Assembly: GCA_958510825.1 (NCBI GenBank)
Contig: OY294047.1
Location: 53,303,365 to 53,367,364, forward strand
Direction of reading: 5' to 3'
From: Brachypterus glaber
Taxonomy: Eukaryota > Arthropoda > Insecta > Coleoptera > Kateretidae
DNA length: 64,000 nucleotides
In this document: positions 1 to 10,840 of the stretch, piece by piece
Layout: the number at the start of each line of letters is the position of its first letter
Position numbering within the stretch: the stretch's first letter is position 1
Notes under the pieces: model-generated
Database searches by the model: none
What the model was told of the DNA's origin: nothing
What the model saw: only the letters and a program-made list of their open reading frames with translations
Translations under genes and position numbers: made by a program

Positions 1-134
1 ATTGAGGTTCTCTCGAAAAATAATCGGATGAGGTGCTATTTTGACCTCAAATTCGAATTTAGCGCCTCAAAATAATTTGTGTGGCTGTGTTATTTTAAAT
101 TTTAGTTTTTTTATGAAAACCCGATAAGAAAACA
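1..134. other. No gene seen; fragment of a dispersed repeat
   Basis: This is probably intronic to the minus-strand gene at 405-624. Around 53-76 it carries GAATTTAGCGCCTCAAAAT, a motif repeated many times in the dispersed repeat of 41.6-45.1 kb. No exon is evident. Confidence 0.4.
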
Positions 135-326
135 CTGCCCTACTAAGACAACTTGTCCTAACTGCAGATTGGATGTTTTGAGTTATGGCCAGTTTTATCA
201 TTTTTGTTAGTTATTAAATAAACTCCATATTTATTTAAACATTTTTTCAAAAAATACAAACAAGAATGATAAAACTGGCTCAAAATATCTAATTTGCAGT
301 TAGAACAAGTTGTTTTAGCAGGGCAG
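135..326. mobile_element. Foldback MITE, about 190 bp
   Basis: Two arms of roughly 75 bases are inverted copies of each other: the left end starts CTGCCCTACTAAGACAACTT and the right end reads AAGTTGTTTTAGCAGGGCAG. The loop holds an AT-rich spacer. It sits in the presumed second intron of the minus-strand gene at the left edge. The minus-strand open frame across it is a by-product of the palindrome. The superfamily cannot be told, because no clear target duplication is visible. Confidence 0.75.
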
Positions 327-404
327 AACAAGTCCCTATAGCAACTGCCAAAATATTCGGAAAAGAAGCACAAAACAATTTTCTTAGTGTATAATTTTAC
401 TTAC

Positions 405-624
405 CAATAGCTATGGCCAAAGTGACGGTGACGAAGAATTTGATATCCTGAAACAAAATTTAAAATAAGCATAAATTGTATAATTATGAACTCAAAAAAA
501 AAAAATTGTACAAAAAATCAAGTTAAGCATTGCAATTTTTGAAAATAAAATAAAATAAAAGAAAAGAAAAATGTTTGCCAAAAACTTCCAAAAAAATTAA
601 AAACGCTCTATTTACCTTATTCAT
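405..624 (-). CDS. 5' end of a small secreted-protein gene, two exons, partial
   Basis: On the minus strand, exon 1 coding (624-616) is only ATG AAT AAG, followed by donor GTAAAT. Exon 2 (447-405) follows an acceptor TTTGTTTCAG and ends at a consensus donor GTAAGT (404 downward). The spliced frame gives M-N-K then DIKFFVTVTLAIAI, a typical signal peptide, with the exon ending in phase 1. The rest lies beyond position 1. A first exon of three or four codons with an intron inside the signal peptide is a well-known arrangement of insect cuticular-protein genes and some other small secreted proteins, so a cuticle-type product is plausible, but no mature residue is visible. A TATA box and initiator sit at the right distance upstream. 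The exons are too short to appear as open frames. The alternative is chance splice signals; the agreement of promoter, Met, two donors, acceptor and hydrophobic reading makes that unlikely. Confidence 0.6.
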
Positions 625-658
625 TTTTCTTGAGGTGTGAGTTTGCTGGTTAGTTAAA

Positions 659-692
659 CAATGATGTGAAATTTTAATTTCTTACATTTATA
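659..692 (-). promoter_or_regulatory. TATA box and initiator of the left-edge gene
   Basis: Read on the minus strand, TATAAA lies at 692-687 and an initiator-like TCATTG at 664-659. The A at 662 would be the start, 30 bases after the start of the TATA box. This predicts a 38-base leader before the ATG at 624. The spacing is that of an insect TATA/Inr core promoter. Basis: sequence plus known core-promoter geometry. Confidence 0.5.
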
Positions 693-727
693 GGTATTAT
701 TAAATTTTATTGCCCTTATCACGATAT

Positions 728-2380
728 ACCGTAGGGTCACTCCGTCCAGCGGCAGTTTTCTGCTGCGGTCTACGGGTACAGACGACTTCTAAACAAGTGA
801 AACACGCCGTCCTCTTTGCAATGGCAACACGATAGGCCTAACATTGTTCGGTCCACAAAATACTACCTCACACAGAAAAAATCACTTATGTTTGGACTTT
901 TATAATAATTTTATTATTTGCTGTATTTTATATACAGCCTGTTCCAGAACTCGCGTACCGAAATTTAAGAGGTGATTCTACATCCAAAAATATGAAAAAA
1001 AGTTTCTATAAAGGTTGGTCCGGAAATGAGCCCTAAGGGAGCTACGGCCCTTCGAAGATGACGTATTGAATGGGGAACAAAAAAAAAGTACCAATAAAAT
1101 TTTAATGCTGCAGGGTGATTCTTCATTTAAAACTGAACAAAAAAGTATTATACACCAAAACACCTAAATTTAATATTAAAGGAGTAATAGCCTTTTAAAA
1201 AGTAACGTTTTTGGTGGCACAAAATGTTACTTCCTCTTAATTGCATTTTTTTTATAACGGTTGCTCCTACAGTGTTACACTATATGATATTTTATATGTA
1301 TTTTTACTCTAGAAATCTATATTTTTTACAACAAATCCAAAAAACATACACATAGAAAAGTTTGGGGCAAAAATGTTTTAAGCCTCATATATTTTGTCCG
1401 TCTGGGCACGCCTCTGGATAAATTAAAAAAATAAATTAACATAAACTTATTGCCCTTATTAATACTAGTATACATGCAAAAGCTCGCCGCTCTAGCTTAA
1501 ACGGTACCCGAGTTATTAATTAAAAACCTTATTTTTATTACAATTTTAAAGGGCCCTAGATCCCTTTGGGCTCATTTCCGGACCAACCTTTATAGGAACT
1601 TTTTTTATATTTTTGGATCTAGAATCACCTCTTAAATTTTGGCATGCCAGTTATGGATCACCCTGTATGTCTTAAAGTACATTCAAATTAAGCATTTTGC
1701 AAAGTGTTAGGCTCCGGATCCGGTTCCTTTTTGTGCTAGAAGCTCCAAAAGCTCTGACAATGAGCTACCTATCTATTTTTAACTTGCCGAGTCATATACG
1801 TTACATTTATTACATTCAGATCAGGCTATTTTCATAGTTATAAACAATAATTTTGGAATCAAGGTGTAAAAAGAGTCTTTAAAAAGTGCCTTTCACATAT
1901 GTGATAAACCAAAAATTATTTTAATTATTACATAATTAGAACGAGAGAAAATACATACTTAATTTTTTAAAAAAATGAGAATTTATGAAATGACATTTTG
2001 ATTAAATGAAAAATCTTAGGACTTTTTGGTGTGGACATGTCAAATAAAGTTATTAAAGCCTTTTTTACCCCCTTGGTCTACTGAATAACTGTGTAAAACT
2101 GTGAAAATAGACTAATCTAGATGTAATAAATGTAATGTGTTTGACTCGGTAAGTTAAAAATATATTTTTCGGGGATCCCATTTCACCACCTTTTCGTAGC
2201 TTCTAGCATCTAAAGGAACCCGAAGCCAGGACCTAGCGATTTACAAATAGCTTAATTTGAATGTACTTTAAGACATATATAAAATATGCTGGGAGCAAAT
2301 AATGAAATAAAAATGCTCTTAGACTATAAGTTCTAATGCGGTTGTAAAAACCACGGCTGGATGGAGTGACCCTAGATATA
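728..2380. mobile_element. Large palindromic element, TIR TAGGGTCACTCC, with a nested insert
   Basis: The left end (GTAGGGTCACTCCGTCCAGC) is matched by the right end (GGATGGAGTGACCCTAGA). The arms pair throughout, for example 1680-1850 with 2090-2290. A second element (935-1665) sits in the left arm only. No coding remnant was found. A second copy of the right half lies at 3600-4260, followed by the same flank as here, so the unit was duplicated. A related end (GCCGGATGGAATGACCCTA) occurs near 46640. Confidence 0.7.
935..1665. mobile_element. CAGGGTG-family palindromic element nested in the 728-2380 element
   Basis: The ends are CAGCCTGTTCC and GGATCACCCTG, and the arms share GGTGATTCTACATCCAAAA and its complement AGAATCACCTCTTAAATTTT. 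The empty site survives in the opposite arm of the host palindrome: reversed, it reads TTTTATATATGTC, while here TTTTATATA and TATGTC flank the element. The target duplication is therefore TA, as for Tc1/mariner-type elements. The same family recurs at 13.15, 17.5, 19.5, 23.4 and 39.66 kb. The open frames inside are artefacts. Confidence 0.75.
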
Positions 2381-2489
2381 CTGGAAGAGAAGAATCATCT
2401 ACGTCAACTTGCCCCAAGTTTTGCGCTAATGTGTTGGTATTTTCTTTTTATTATTTTTTAGGTTTCTTGACGTTTTTGAGTTATTTAAA

Positions 2490-3575
2490 TTTGGTACTTG
2501 TAAATAAGACAACTTAAACTATCTTTTTGTACATATTTGATATTTTTAAATCTTAAAATGTGAGCAGGGGGCTTTTGGGATTTTTAAAAATAGAACAGGG
2601 GTCGTGTGATACATCATTTTAAAGCATAAAACATTATTTTTTTTGATTTGTGATTTTTTTTTGCTAAAAAAATAGTTTTTTAAAGATTTTTTTTATTTAT
2701 TTTTATTTATATCAATTACATAGTTTAGGACGAGGTTTAGAAGTATAATTTCCGTTTTTGCATCAATTATTTTTTCAAGAATTGTTTAATTAAAAAAAAT
2801 AATAAGAAAATACTCATTTTCAACCTTATTTTAAACCCCCAAAAAAATAATAGTATATTAAAGTACTAGTTTCATAACATACGTTTTTAGCGCACGAGTA
2901 CAAGTTTAGAAAACGAGCCGCTTGCGGCGAGTTTTCTAAAGTACTAGTGCTCTAAAAACGTGTTATGAAACGAGTGCTTTATACATTTTTTTCTATTTTG
3001 CTCTAAAATTTAAAAAACTTACATTTAAATTGATGACTGATTTAGGGATTTTTGTTTTGGGTTGGCATTACAGTTTACACTATGTTTAAAATTCTAAGAA
3101 CAAATGATATTTTGATATATTTTACAGTCATCTCTTCTTTATTCACTGCAATTAACCAGTCCACAATTTTAAAACGGTAAAAAATAACCCAAACACAAAA
3201 TTTTGTAAAAAATTAAACTTTAAATCGACATTGACATTTGCACGCAAAACGTCAAGAGATAGGCTTTTGTATGTTGCCAACCCAACAGAAAAAAAAGTAG
3301 AGACCTCTTATGGGCCTATAAGAACACGCAAAATGCGTGTGATAATGAGCTTATAAGAGTCGCAAAATAGAAAAAAAATATATTGGTACTCGAATAGAGT
3401 ATTTTATACACAACCCCCTTTCTATTAAAAAAAATCCTCCCCATGCCCCCCTTCCCACATTTTAAAAGCTGAAAATATCAAGTATATGCAAAAAGATAGT
3501 TTAAGTTGTCTTATTTACAAGTTGCAAATTTGAAGTAGATATCTCAACTCGTTTAAAGGTTAAGAAGGGGTTGAC
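2490..3575. mobile_element. Palindromic element, about 1.1 kb
   Basis: The left arm TAAGACAACTTAAACTATCT (near 2505) is matched by AGATAGTTTAAGTTGTCTTA (near 3500). The centre contains a second hairpin around 2870-2970 (ACTAGT/CTAAAAACG motifs). It separates the two copies of the 728-2380-type unit. No coding remnant was recognised. Confidence 0.6.
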
Positions 3576-3599
3576 TTTTGGACCGCGGTGTATAATAAA

Positions 3600-4260
3600 A
3601 TCGAAAAGGTTTCCGTCCGTGCGTCCGTCTAGTCGGAGAGATGGTGTCCATTTTTATTTCATTATTTGCTCCCGGCTATATTTTATGTATATCTTAAAAT
3701 ACATTCAAATTAAGCTATTTTCAAATTGCTAGTCTCCGGATCCCGTTCCTTTGGGTGCTAGAAGCTCCAAAAGCTATAGCAATGAGCTACCAAAAAATCT
3801 ATTTTTGCCGAGTCATTTACATTTTATTTAATACATTCAGATTAAGCTATTTTGATAGTTATACACAATAATTCTGGGGCCAAATTCTTTAGACTTTTTA
3901 ATTTTGACATATGTCAGATAAAGTTTTTCAAGTCTTTTTTACCCCTTGGCCTACTAAATAATTGTGTAAAACTGTGAAAATAGACTAATCTAAAAGCAAT
4001 AAATGTAATGTGTTTGAGTCGCTAATTTAAAAATATATTTTTCGGGGACCCCATTTCACCACCTTTTGGAAACTTCTAGCATCCAAAGGAACCCGATCCA
4101 GGATCTGGCGATTTGCAAATAGCTTAATTTGAATGTACTTTAAGACATATATAAAATACAGCTGGGAGCAAATAATGAAATAAAAATGGTCACTGGTCTT
4201 AGACTATAAGTTCTAATGCGGTTGTAAAAAGCACCGCTGGATGGAGTGACCCTAGATATA
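3600..4260. mobile_element. Second, partial copy of the TAGGGTCACTCC element
   Basis: The sequence from TTCATTATTTGCTCCCGGC to GGATGGAGTGACCCTAGATA repeats the arms of the 728-2380 element with many substitutions. The left terminal repeat is missing; in its place is a run of GTCCGTCCGT-type sequence (3605-3640). The 100 bases after it (4258-4350) repeat 2384-2480, so the duplication includes flanking DNA. Confidence 0.6.
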
Positions 4261-4529
4261 CCGGAAGAGAAGAATCATCTACGTCTACTTTCCACAAGTT
4301 TTGCGTGTTGGTATTTTCTTTTTGTTTTTTTTTTAAGTTTCTTGACGTTTGATATAAAAAAGCTGATTACCAAAAAAAAAACTTCTGTTCCCGGGACTTG
4401 CATCTATCTGACTGGGTCTCGGTCGGTCTGTTTAACTGTCTGTCTGTCCGGGAAAATTTGTTACCTTTTTATACAAATATAAATAAAAAAATTGAAATAA
4501 ATAAATGACTAAAAAATATTGATACTCTT

Positions 4530-4894
4530 GAGTTCTCGGCTGGAATCCTTGTTAAATACGTTCTACTGTACAAGTAAAACAAAACCGTGATAAAATTAAT
4601 ATGTGACGCTTACGATATCAACAAAGTTCCCGCTGGGAACATTGAGTTCTCGGCTGGGATCATTGTTGTTATGTGACGCAAAAGTGTCCCAAAATTATGT
4701 GACTCAAAAGTGTCTCAAAATTGTTACGATCCCATCCGAGAACTTCAAATTTATGTGACGCTTACGATATTAAGAAATATGCAAGTCAAGAAAACTGTGT
4801 CTTGTAACTGGAGGCTTAAAAAATATTAATGTATCACGGTTTTGCTTTACTTGTACAGTAGAACGTATTTACTAATGATCCCAGCCGAGAACTC
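4530..4894. mobile_element. Foldback element, about 365 bp
   Basis: GAGTTCTCGGCTGGAATCC at the left and GATCCCAGCCGAGAACTC at the right are inverted copies, followed inward by CTACTGTACAAGTAAAAC and its complement. GAGTTCTCGGCTGGGAT occurs again internally at about 4645, and TGTGACGCTTACGATAT twice, so the element has internal repeats as well. It is non-coding. Confidence 0.7.
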
Positions 4895-5800
4895 AATGGT
4901 CCCAGGAGAGAACTTTTTTAAATTTGGCATGCGCGTTAGGAACTTGGGGGCTCGCCTGGGGGTCAGTGTGACAAAAGACTAGAAAAAAAATATTTACAAA
5001 ATTGGTGAAGGCGCCACCATTGAAAACAGCACACGGTTAAATATGTGATTTCCTGTTGAAAAACAGGCTTAGCAGCTGCTGAGGAATAAATTCCATTATC
5101 TCCCAAAACCGATCACTTCAGATTTTTGTGGTTTTATAATGTATAGACCTCCTACTAACATAATTAACTCTTGGTTTGAGTTGGCAATTTACTTAAATCC
5201 AATGTCTGTTCAGGATCAGCGTACCGTATTTGCAAAAGAGTTCTTTACTATCGTATCGTATCATAGGAGGCTCTGAAAAATCGAAATTAGACAACGTTGT
5301 GCATCAAGCAATTGCTATTTTTTTTTAGGAAAAAGTGATTTAAAATATTCAAGATTTTTTAATTTTTAGTTTTTAATAAAATATAGGAGAAAGGATTGTT
5401 TTGTAGTACTTTCTCGTAGACTAATTTGCGTTTTTTTATTATTAATAAAAGTAATAATAATTGTTATGTATCGTATAATTCTTAATATAATTACATGCAG
5501 TACCAGTTACTAAAGTTATATTTTTTTGCTTAAACAATAAACCGTAAAACTTTATTAATGATAAAATTTGATTTTCTTAAGTTTATTTTATTTTAGATTT
5601 TTTTTACAGCCAATAAATTGCTTATCTCTAAAGCTTAAGTACCTAGTTGAATTTATGAAGTAATTATTAAAATTTTAAATCAATAAAGATATTTTTTCAT
5701 TACTCCACGTGCAACTAAACCGCCCAATTATTTTAAACCATGCCCAATGCCCAATGGGCATTTGCCTAAGTGGCCATTCCGCCTCTGTCCCCAACTACAC
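4895..5800. other. Intergenic, no gene seen
   Basis: This is AT-rich DNA with no convincing exon, RNA gene or inverted ends. There are homopolymer runs and a possible remnant with GCTTAGCAGCTGCTGAGG near 5070. Confidence 0.4.
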
Positions 5801-6017
5801 ACAAAAAAAAAAGATTTCTTAAACTAAGAACACGTGTCTTTCGCTATGTTCAAAGCCATATTCCCTTGTTTTAAGGTTTCAAGGCTAGAATTTCTATGAA
5901 CCAAAGTCAATGTTTTTAAATAAATATCAGCGATCATCATTCAATGACATTGACTTTGACAAGAGAATATGGCATTGAACATATCAAAAAACATATGTCC
6001 TTGGTTCAAGGTCAACT
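5801..6017. mobile_element. Foldback MITE family F1, degenerate copy
   Basis: AACACGTGTCTTTCGCTATG, CCATATTC.CTTGTTT, AACCAAAGTCAATGT and their complements match the two better copies at 11964-12233 and 17078-17347. This copy has lost several blocks and its ends are ragged, so it is the oldest of the three. Confidence 0.6.
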
Positions 6018-6250
6018 AACCTCTTAATTGCATTTTTTTAAACTGTTGCTCTTACAGTGTTACACTGTATGACATTTTTTATGTATCTATATTTTTTACG
6101 TAAAATCCAAAAAAGTATAATATAAGTATATATACTATATTATAGTATTATATTATTATTATTAAATATATAGTATTATGTATTACATAAAAAAGTTTTT
6201 CGGAAAAAAAGTATTAAGCTGCACACATTTTGTCTACTAGACACGCGGCG
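6018..6250. mobile_element. Internal fragment of the CAGGGTG palindrome family
   Basis: CCTCTTAATTGCATTTTTTT, CTTACAGTGTTACACTGTATG and AAATCCAAAAAAG follow the same order as 1233-1400 in the copy at 935-1665 and 39930-40090 in the copy at 39656. No terminal repeats are left. A TATTATTATT run has expanded in the middle. Confidence 0.55.
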
Positions 6251-6354
6251 TGTGGTCCCCTGTATACAAAAATGATGATTTTAGTCTGTCGGCCTGTTTG
6301 TCGGTCTGTGGGTCTATAAAAGGGTCTACAAACTACTATTTTCGACTTTCTTTT

Positions 6355-6440
6355 AATTTTGAGATTATGTTTTTATGCAGCGAGGCATACAGCGAAAAGT
6401 ATTCTTTTGTTGGCGGCAGTTATTTTTTATTGAGCTATCC
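6355..6440 (+). repeat. Dispersed repeat, copy 1 of 2
   Basis: TTTTTATGCAGCGAGGCATACAG through TTCTTTTGTTGGCGGCAGTT recurs at 7270-7345 with few changes. It flanks the small MITE at 6448. No coding sense was found in it. Confidence 0.6.
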
Positions 6441-6447
6441 AATAAAT

Positions 6448-6598
6448 TATACTGGAAATTTAATAAAACCTGCAGTGACTCATACCTCTGCGAAGCTTCG
6501 ACGAAATTACGCGAGTCGCACCCGAACTGGTATGATCTTCGCCGTTTACCACAGATTCGCAACTGAGTCACTGCAGGTTTTATTGAATTTCCAGTATA
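6448..6598. mobile_element. Short MITE, 151 bp, 35-base terminal repeats
   Basis: TATACTGGAAATTTAATAAA at the left and TTTATTGAATTTCCAGTATA at the right begin terminal inverted repeats of about 35 bases that end in TGACTCA. The ends overlap TA, as expected for a TA target. The open frames on both strands here are by-products of the inverted repeat. Confidence 0.75.
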
Positions 6599-6804
6599 CA
6601 ATAATTGCAAATTGCATGCATGCAGTAAAGGCACGTGTAGAAAAAAAATCTGATAAAAAATATATAAAAAAATATAATAATTTTAAACAATAGGCACTTA
6701 TTTTAAATATTTTTTATTGAGTTAATAAATAACTATGTACTATTGTACAATAATTTTCAGTAAAAATCAATAAAAAATTATCTACTATTTTATTATGAAA
6801 TAGG

Positions 6805-7160
6805 CAGTAACACCAGACTCAATAAATTTTTAATTACTGGGGTACCATGTCGTACCCAAATATCTTATTTAAGGAAAGTTAAGGGTTTTAAAATCGTACA
6901 ATACAATTTGATAAAAAATTTACACACAGAAAAATAACACCAAAATAAAACATTTTCCGGACCCAAGGATTTTTGATTTTAAAAAAGTACCTTTTTCACT
7001 ACACCCTAGTGTGCAGTAGGGTTTTTCGATACTTATTTTTCTTTTTACCATTAAATCTAAATCTAAGAACTTTTTAGTTAATTGCTTTGCGAATATAAAA
7101 TAAATTTTTTTGTTTCCAATATAACATTTCTGGTTATATAACTGATTTTCAGTAGTAATA
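6805..7160 (+). repeat. Direct repeat A, copy 1
   Basis: About 350 bases beginning AACACCAGACTCAATAAATT and including CACTACACCCTAGTGTGCAG match 8107-8465 closely. The copies flank the GGAACTC minisatellites; copy 2 lies inside the TTAA-bounded composite and copy 1 outside it. Confidence 0.7.
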
Positions 7161-7479
7161 TGATAAGTGCATGTTGAATAATCGATAATTTTTTTACTGT
7201 ATTAAAAAAATATTTTGCTTGGCAATTGTTTGAGTGCATTTTTCGTGTTACAAAATTCCGAGACCGCAGGTCGAGCAATTTTTATGCAGCTAGGCATACA
7301 GAGAAAACTATTCTTTTGTTGGCGGCAGTTATTTTTTATTATTATTATTATTTTTTATTAAGTTAAGGGAACTTTCAAGTATTACGTAACGCAAATTTTG
7401 ATCATTTTGGACCTTGCTATTTCATTATGAAATAGGCAGTAACACCCGAGGAGCTAACCGCGACGAAATCTTTTGTACA

Positions 7480-8105
7480 AGGCAAAGGAACTCAGGAGGT
7501 ACTCTGAAGAATTCTGGAGGAACTCCAAGGAACTCTGGGGAACTCTGGAGGAACTCCGAGGAACTCAGGACGAACTCCGAAGGAACTCAGAGGAACTCTT
7601 TGCAAAAAGGAACTCTTTTGTACAAATTTCAGACGCGGTCAGAAACAATTATTATTTATTGCGGATTAACGTTTTTTATTTTCAAACTAGATGAGCCGTT
7701 ACAAACACCTTATCAAGACATCCTACCTTTGGCTTTGGGCGCCAATTTTATTTTGGGCGCCAAGTTTGGTAGAAAACGTCAGGGACAAAGCTCTTTTTTC
7801 CTGAATGTAATTTTGGGGCGCCAAATTTTGTTCTGAACTGAAGGGGCGTCAAGTTTGGTAGAAACCGTCAGGGACAAAGCTTTTTTTTGAGGGTGCCTTA
7901 TTGGCAGTAGTGCTTGCATAGCGGTAATTTCTAAGGCTTATTTGCCAAAAATTACCCCTTCCAGAGAGGAACTCTTAAGAAACAGGAGGAACTCCCAAGG
8001 AACTCTGGAGGAACTCTGGAGGAACTCTGGAGGAACTCCGGAGGAACTCCGAGGAACTCTTTGCAAAAAGGAACTCTTTTGTACAAATTTCAGACGCGGT
8101 CAGCC
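7480..8105 (+). repeat. GGAACTC minisatellite, two blocks
   Basis: Units of 11-14 bases (GGAACTCTGGA and variants) are tandem at about 7487-7610 and 7968-8075. Both blocks end in the same TTTGCAAAAAGGAACTCTTT and CAGACGCGGTCAG, so the block was duplicated as a whole. Between them GGGCGCCAA and GTCAGGGACAAAGCT are also repeated. The apparent Glu/Leu/Arg-rich open frames are translations of the repeat. Confidence 0.75.
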
Positions 8106-8106
8106 C

Positions 8107-8465
8107 TTCGGTAACACCAGACTCCATAAATTTTTAATTACTGGGGTACCATATCGTACCCAAATATCTTATTTAAGGAAAATTAAGGGTTTTAAAATCG
8201 TACAATACAATTTTATAAAAAAACTACACACAGAAAAATAACACTGTACCCCAAGTTATAAAATATTTTCCGGATCCAAGCATTTTCGATTTCATAAAAA
8301 TACCTTTTTCACTACACCCTAGTGTGCAGTAGGGTTTTTTGCTACTTATTTTTCTTTTTACCATTATATCTAAATCTAAGAACTTTTTAGTTTATTGCTT
8401 TACGAATATAAAATAAATTTTTTTGTTTCAAATATAACATTTCTAGTTATATAGCTGATTTTCGA
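8107..8465 (+). repeat. Direct repeat A, copy 2
   Basis: This matches 6805-7160 from CAGACTCCATAAATTTTTAA to GTTATATAGCTGATTTTC. Its end runs straight into the CTGGTT minisatellite, whose basic unit (TTCCAATATAAAATTCCTGG) resembles the last 60 bases of the repeat, so the minisatellite probably grew from it. Confidence 0.7.
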
Positions 8466-9075
8466 TATAAAATTTCTAATTAAAAAAGTTCTGGTTTCCA
8501 CTTTCCAAATTCCTGGTAATTATCTGGTTTCCAATATAAAATTCCTGGTTAAAATAATCTGGTTTTTAAAATACATTTCCTGGTTTCAAATATAAAATTC
8601 CTGGTTATAAAATATCTGGTTTCCAATATAAAATTCCTGGTTACAATAATCTGGTTTTTAAAATACATTTCCTGGTTTCAAATATAAAATTCCTGGTTAT
8701 AAAATATCTGGTTTCCAATATAAAATTCCTGGTTAAAATAATCTGGTTTTTAAAATACATTTCCTGGTTTCAAATATAAAATTCCTGGTTATAAAATATC
8801 TGGTTTCCAATATAAAATTGCTGGTTAAAATAATCTGGTTTTTAAAATACATTTCCTGGTTTCAAATATAACATTTCTGGTTATAAAATATCTGGTTTCC
8901 AATATAAAATTCCTGGTTACAATAATCTGGTTTCCAATATAAAATTCCCAGTTAAACATTTCATGATTACCAAAATAAAGTTCCTGGTTATCAAATATCT
9001 AGTTTTCAATATAAAATTTCTGGTTTTAATTATATGGTTTAAATATAAAATTCCTGGTTATAAAATTTCTGAATT
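8466..9075 (+). repeat. CTGGTT minisatellite with a longer-period unit
   Basis: A basic unit of about 25-30 bases, TGGTTTCCAATATAAAATTC, is arranged in a higher unit of about 120 bases (TATAAAATATCTGGTTTCC .. TTAAAATACATTTCCTGG) repeated about four times. It is non-coding. Confidence 0.8.
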
Positions 9076-9103
9076 GAAAGTTTTTGCCCGATTTGTTTAA
9101 TTT

Positions 9104-9402
9104 AGCTTTTTGATTGTTGTGGAATAGGGCTTTGGCTCTGACTAACATTGTTATATAGTTTTGCTGTGACGTTTCGCCGATGGGTTTTCGTCGTTCTCGT
9201 CTGGATTTGGATTTTATTATTATTTATTTTAAGGTTAAGTTAAATGTTTAAACAATTGTATTTTTTTTATACTTATATATATATTTCTTTATTTCCAATA
9301 AAGGTTCGAGAACGACGAAAATCCATCGTCGAAACGTCACAGGAAAATTAGATAACAATTTTAGTCAGATCCAAAGCCCTATTCCCCAAAAATCAAAAAG
9401 CT
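9104..9402. mobile_element. Foldback element with GACGTTTCG-type arms
   Basis: AGCTTTTTGATTGTTGTGGA at the left pairs with CCAAAAATCAAAAAGCT at the right. The arms continue through GGGCTTTGG and TGTGACGTTTCGCCGATGGG with its complement. The loop is AT-rich with a GTTCGAGAACGACG motif. It is non-coding. Confidence 0.7.
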
Positions 9403-9702
9403 ATAAAATTCTTGATTTAGAATTTAAAATTTTCCTACATAGGCAACTACCTTGGTAAAGCCGGTCCTGTATCGATTCGATAATTTGAATATAAAATTTT
9501 TATTGTTAGAAGATTAAATTAAAGTATAAGAGGAGGAAAATTTGTGATTTATTTCAGTTCATTGTTATTTTTTGAATAAATCAATATTAGTTATTATAAT
9601 TAAAGTGCATGGTAATTCAGGAAAAAAAATGGAGGTGAGATATTTTTTTTCATTGTAATTTTTTGGACAAAAAATAATATTATTATTATTATTATAGTAT
9701 TG

Positions 9703-10840
9703 TTAATTTGAGCCATTTCGCCTCAGTGATTATTTATATCGATAAAAAATCTAAAACAGAAAATAAAATTAAAATGTTCTTATCAGGCGCACCTATTTCT
9801 AGATGCGCTGGTAAGGTATTGCGTTTAAAATAATACTTATCTGCTATATCTTCTTTACCTAAAAAATATTATTAGTCAATACCTTACCAAAGTTTAAAAT
9901 TTTTGCCTAAATGAAGAATTTTTAATAAAATTCTTGATAAATCGTTAAAATAATTAAAAAAGAACGAAAAACTGAATAAAAGTTAACTTTATTTGGGCAA
10001 AATTTTTAAACTTTGGTAAGGTATTGACTAATAATATTTTTTAGGTATGAAGATATAGCAGATAAGTATTATTTTAAATGCAATACCTTACCAGCGCATC
10101 TAGAAATAGGTGCGCCTAATAAGAACATTTTAATTTTATTTTCTGTTGTAGATTTTTTATTGATATAAATAATCATTAAGGCGAAATGGCTCAAATTAAT
10201 AATACTATAAATATATACGCCTCAAATTAATTATAGATTATATTATTATTATTATTATTATAAATAGAATCTATAATTTATTTGAGGCGTATATATATTT
10301 ACAGTATTATTAATTTGAGTCATTTCGCCTCAATTACTATTTATATCAATAAAAAATCTAAAACAGAAAATAAAATTAAAATGTTCTTATCAGGCGCACC
10401 TATTTCTAGATGCGCTGGTAAGGTATTGCGTTTAAAATAATACTTATCTGCTATATCTTCTTTACCTAAAAAATATTATTAGTCAATACCTTACCAAAGT
10501 TTAAAATTTTTGCCTAAATGAAGAATTTTTAATAAAATTCTTGATAAATCGTTAAAATAATTAAAAAAGAACGAAAAACTGAATAAAAGTTAACTTTATT
10601 TGGGCAAAATTTTTAAACTTTGGTAAGGTATTGACTAATAATATTTTTTAGGTAAAGAAGATATAGCAGATAAGTATTATTTTAAACGCCATACCTTACC
10701 AGCGCATCTAGAAATAGGTGCGCCTGATAAGACCATTTTAATTTTATTTTCTGTTTTAGATTTTTTATCGATATAAATAATCATTAAGGCGAAATGGCTC
10801 AAATTAATAATACTATAAATATATATACGCCTCAAATACC
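9703..10840. repeat. Two near-perfect 500-bp palindromes in tandem
   Basis: Palindrome one spans 9703-10200 and palindrome two 10308-10807. In each, CAGGCGCACCTATTTCTAGA and GGTAAGGTATTG pair with their complements. The two copies are nearly identical and are joined by a third inverted repeat (10210-10300, TATACGCCTCAAATTAATTA) around a TTA microsatellite. The high identity of arms and copies means recent origin or gene conversion. The TIR would be TTAATTTGAGCCATTTCGCC. Confidence 0.8.

Noticed and set aside
6250..6693. 147-codon plus-strand frame and 89-codon minus-strand frame
   Set aside because: They overlap a MITE and a dispersed repeat and mirror each other across the inverted repeat.
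7414..8241. Glu/Leu/Arg/Asn-rich frames of 73-140 codons
   Set aside because: They follow the GGAACTC minisatellite exactly and stop with it.
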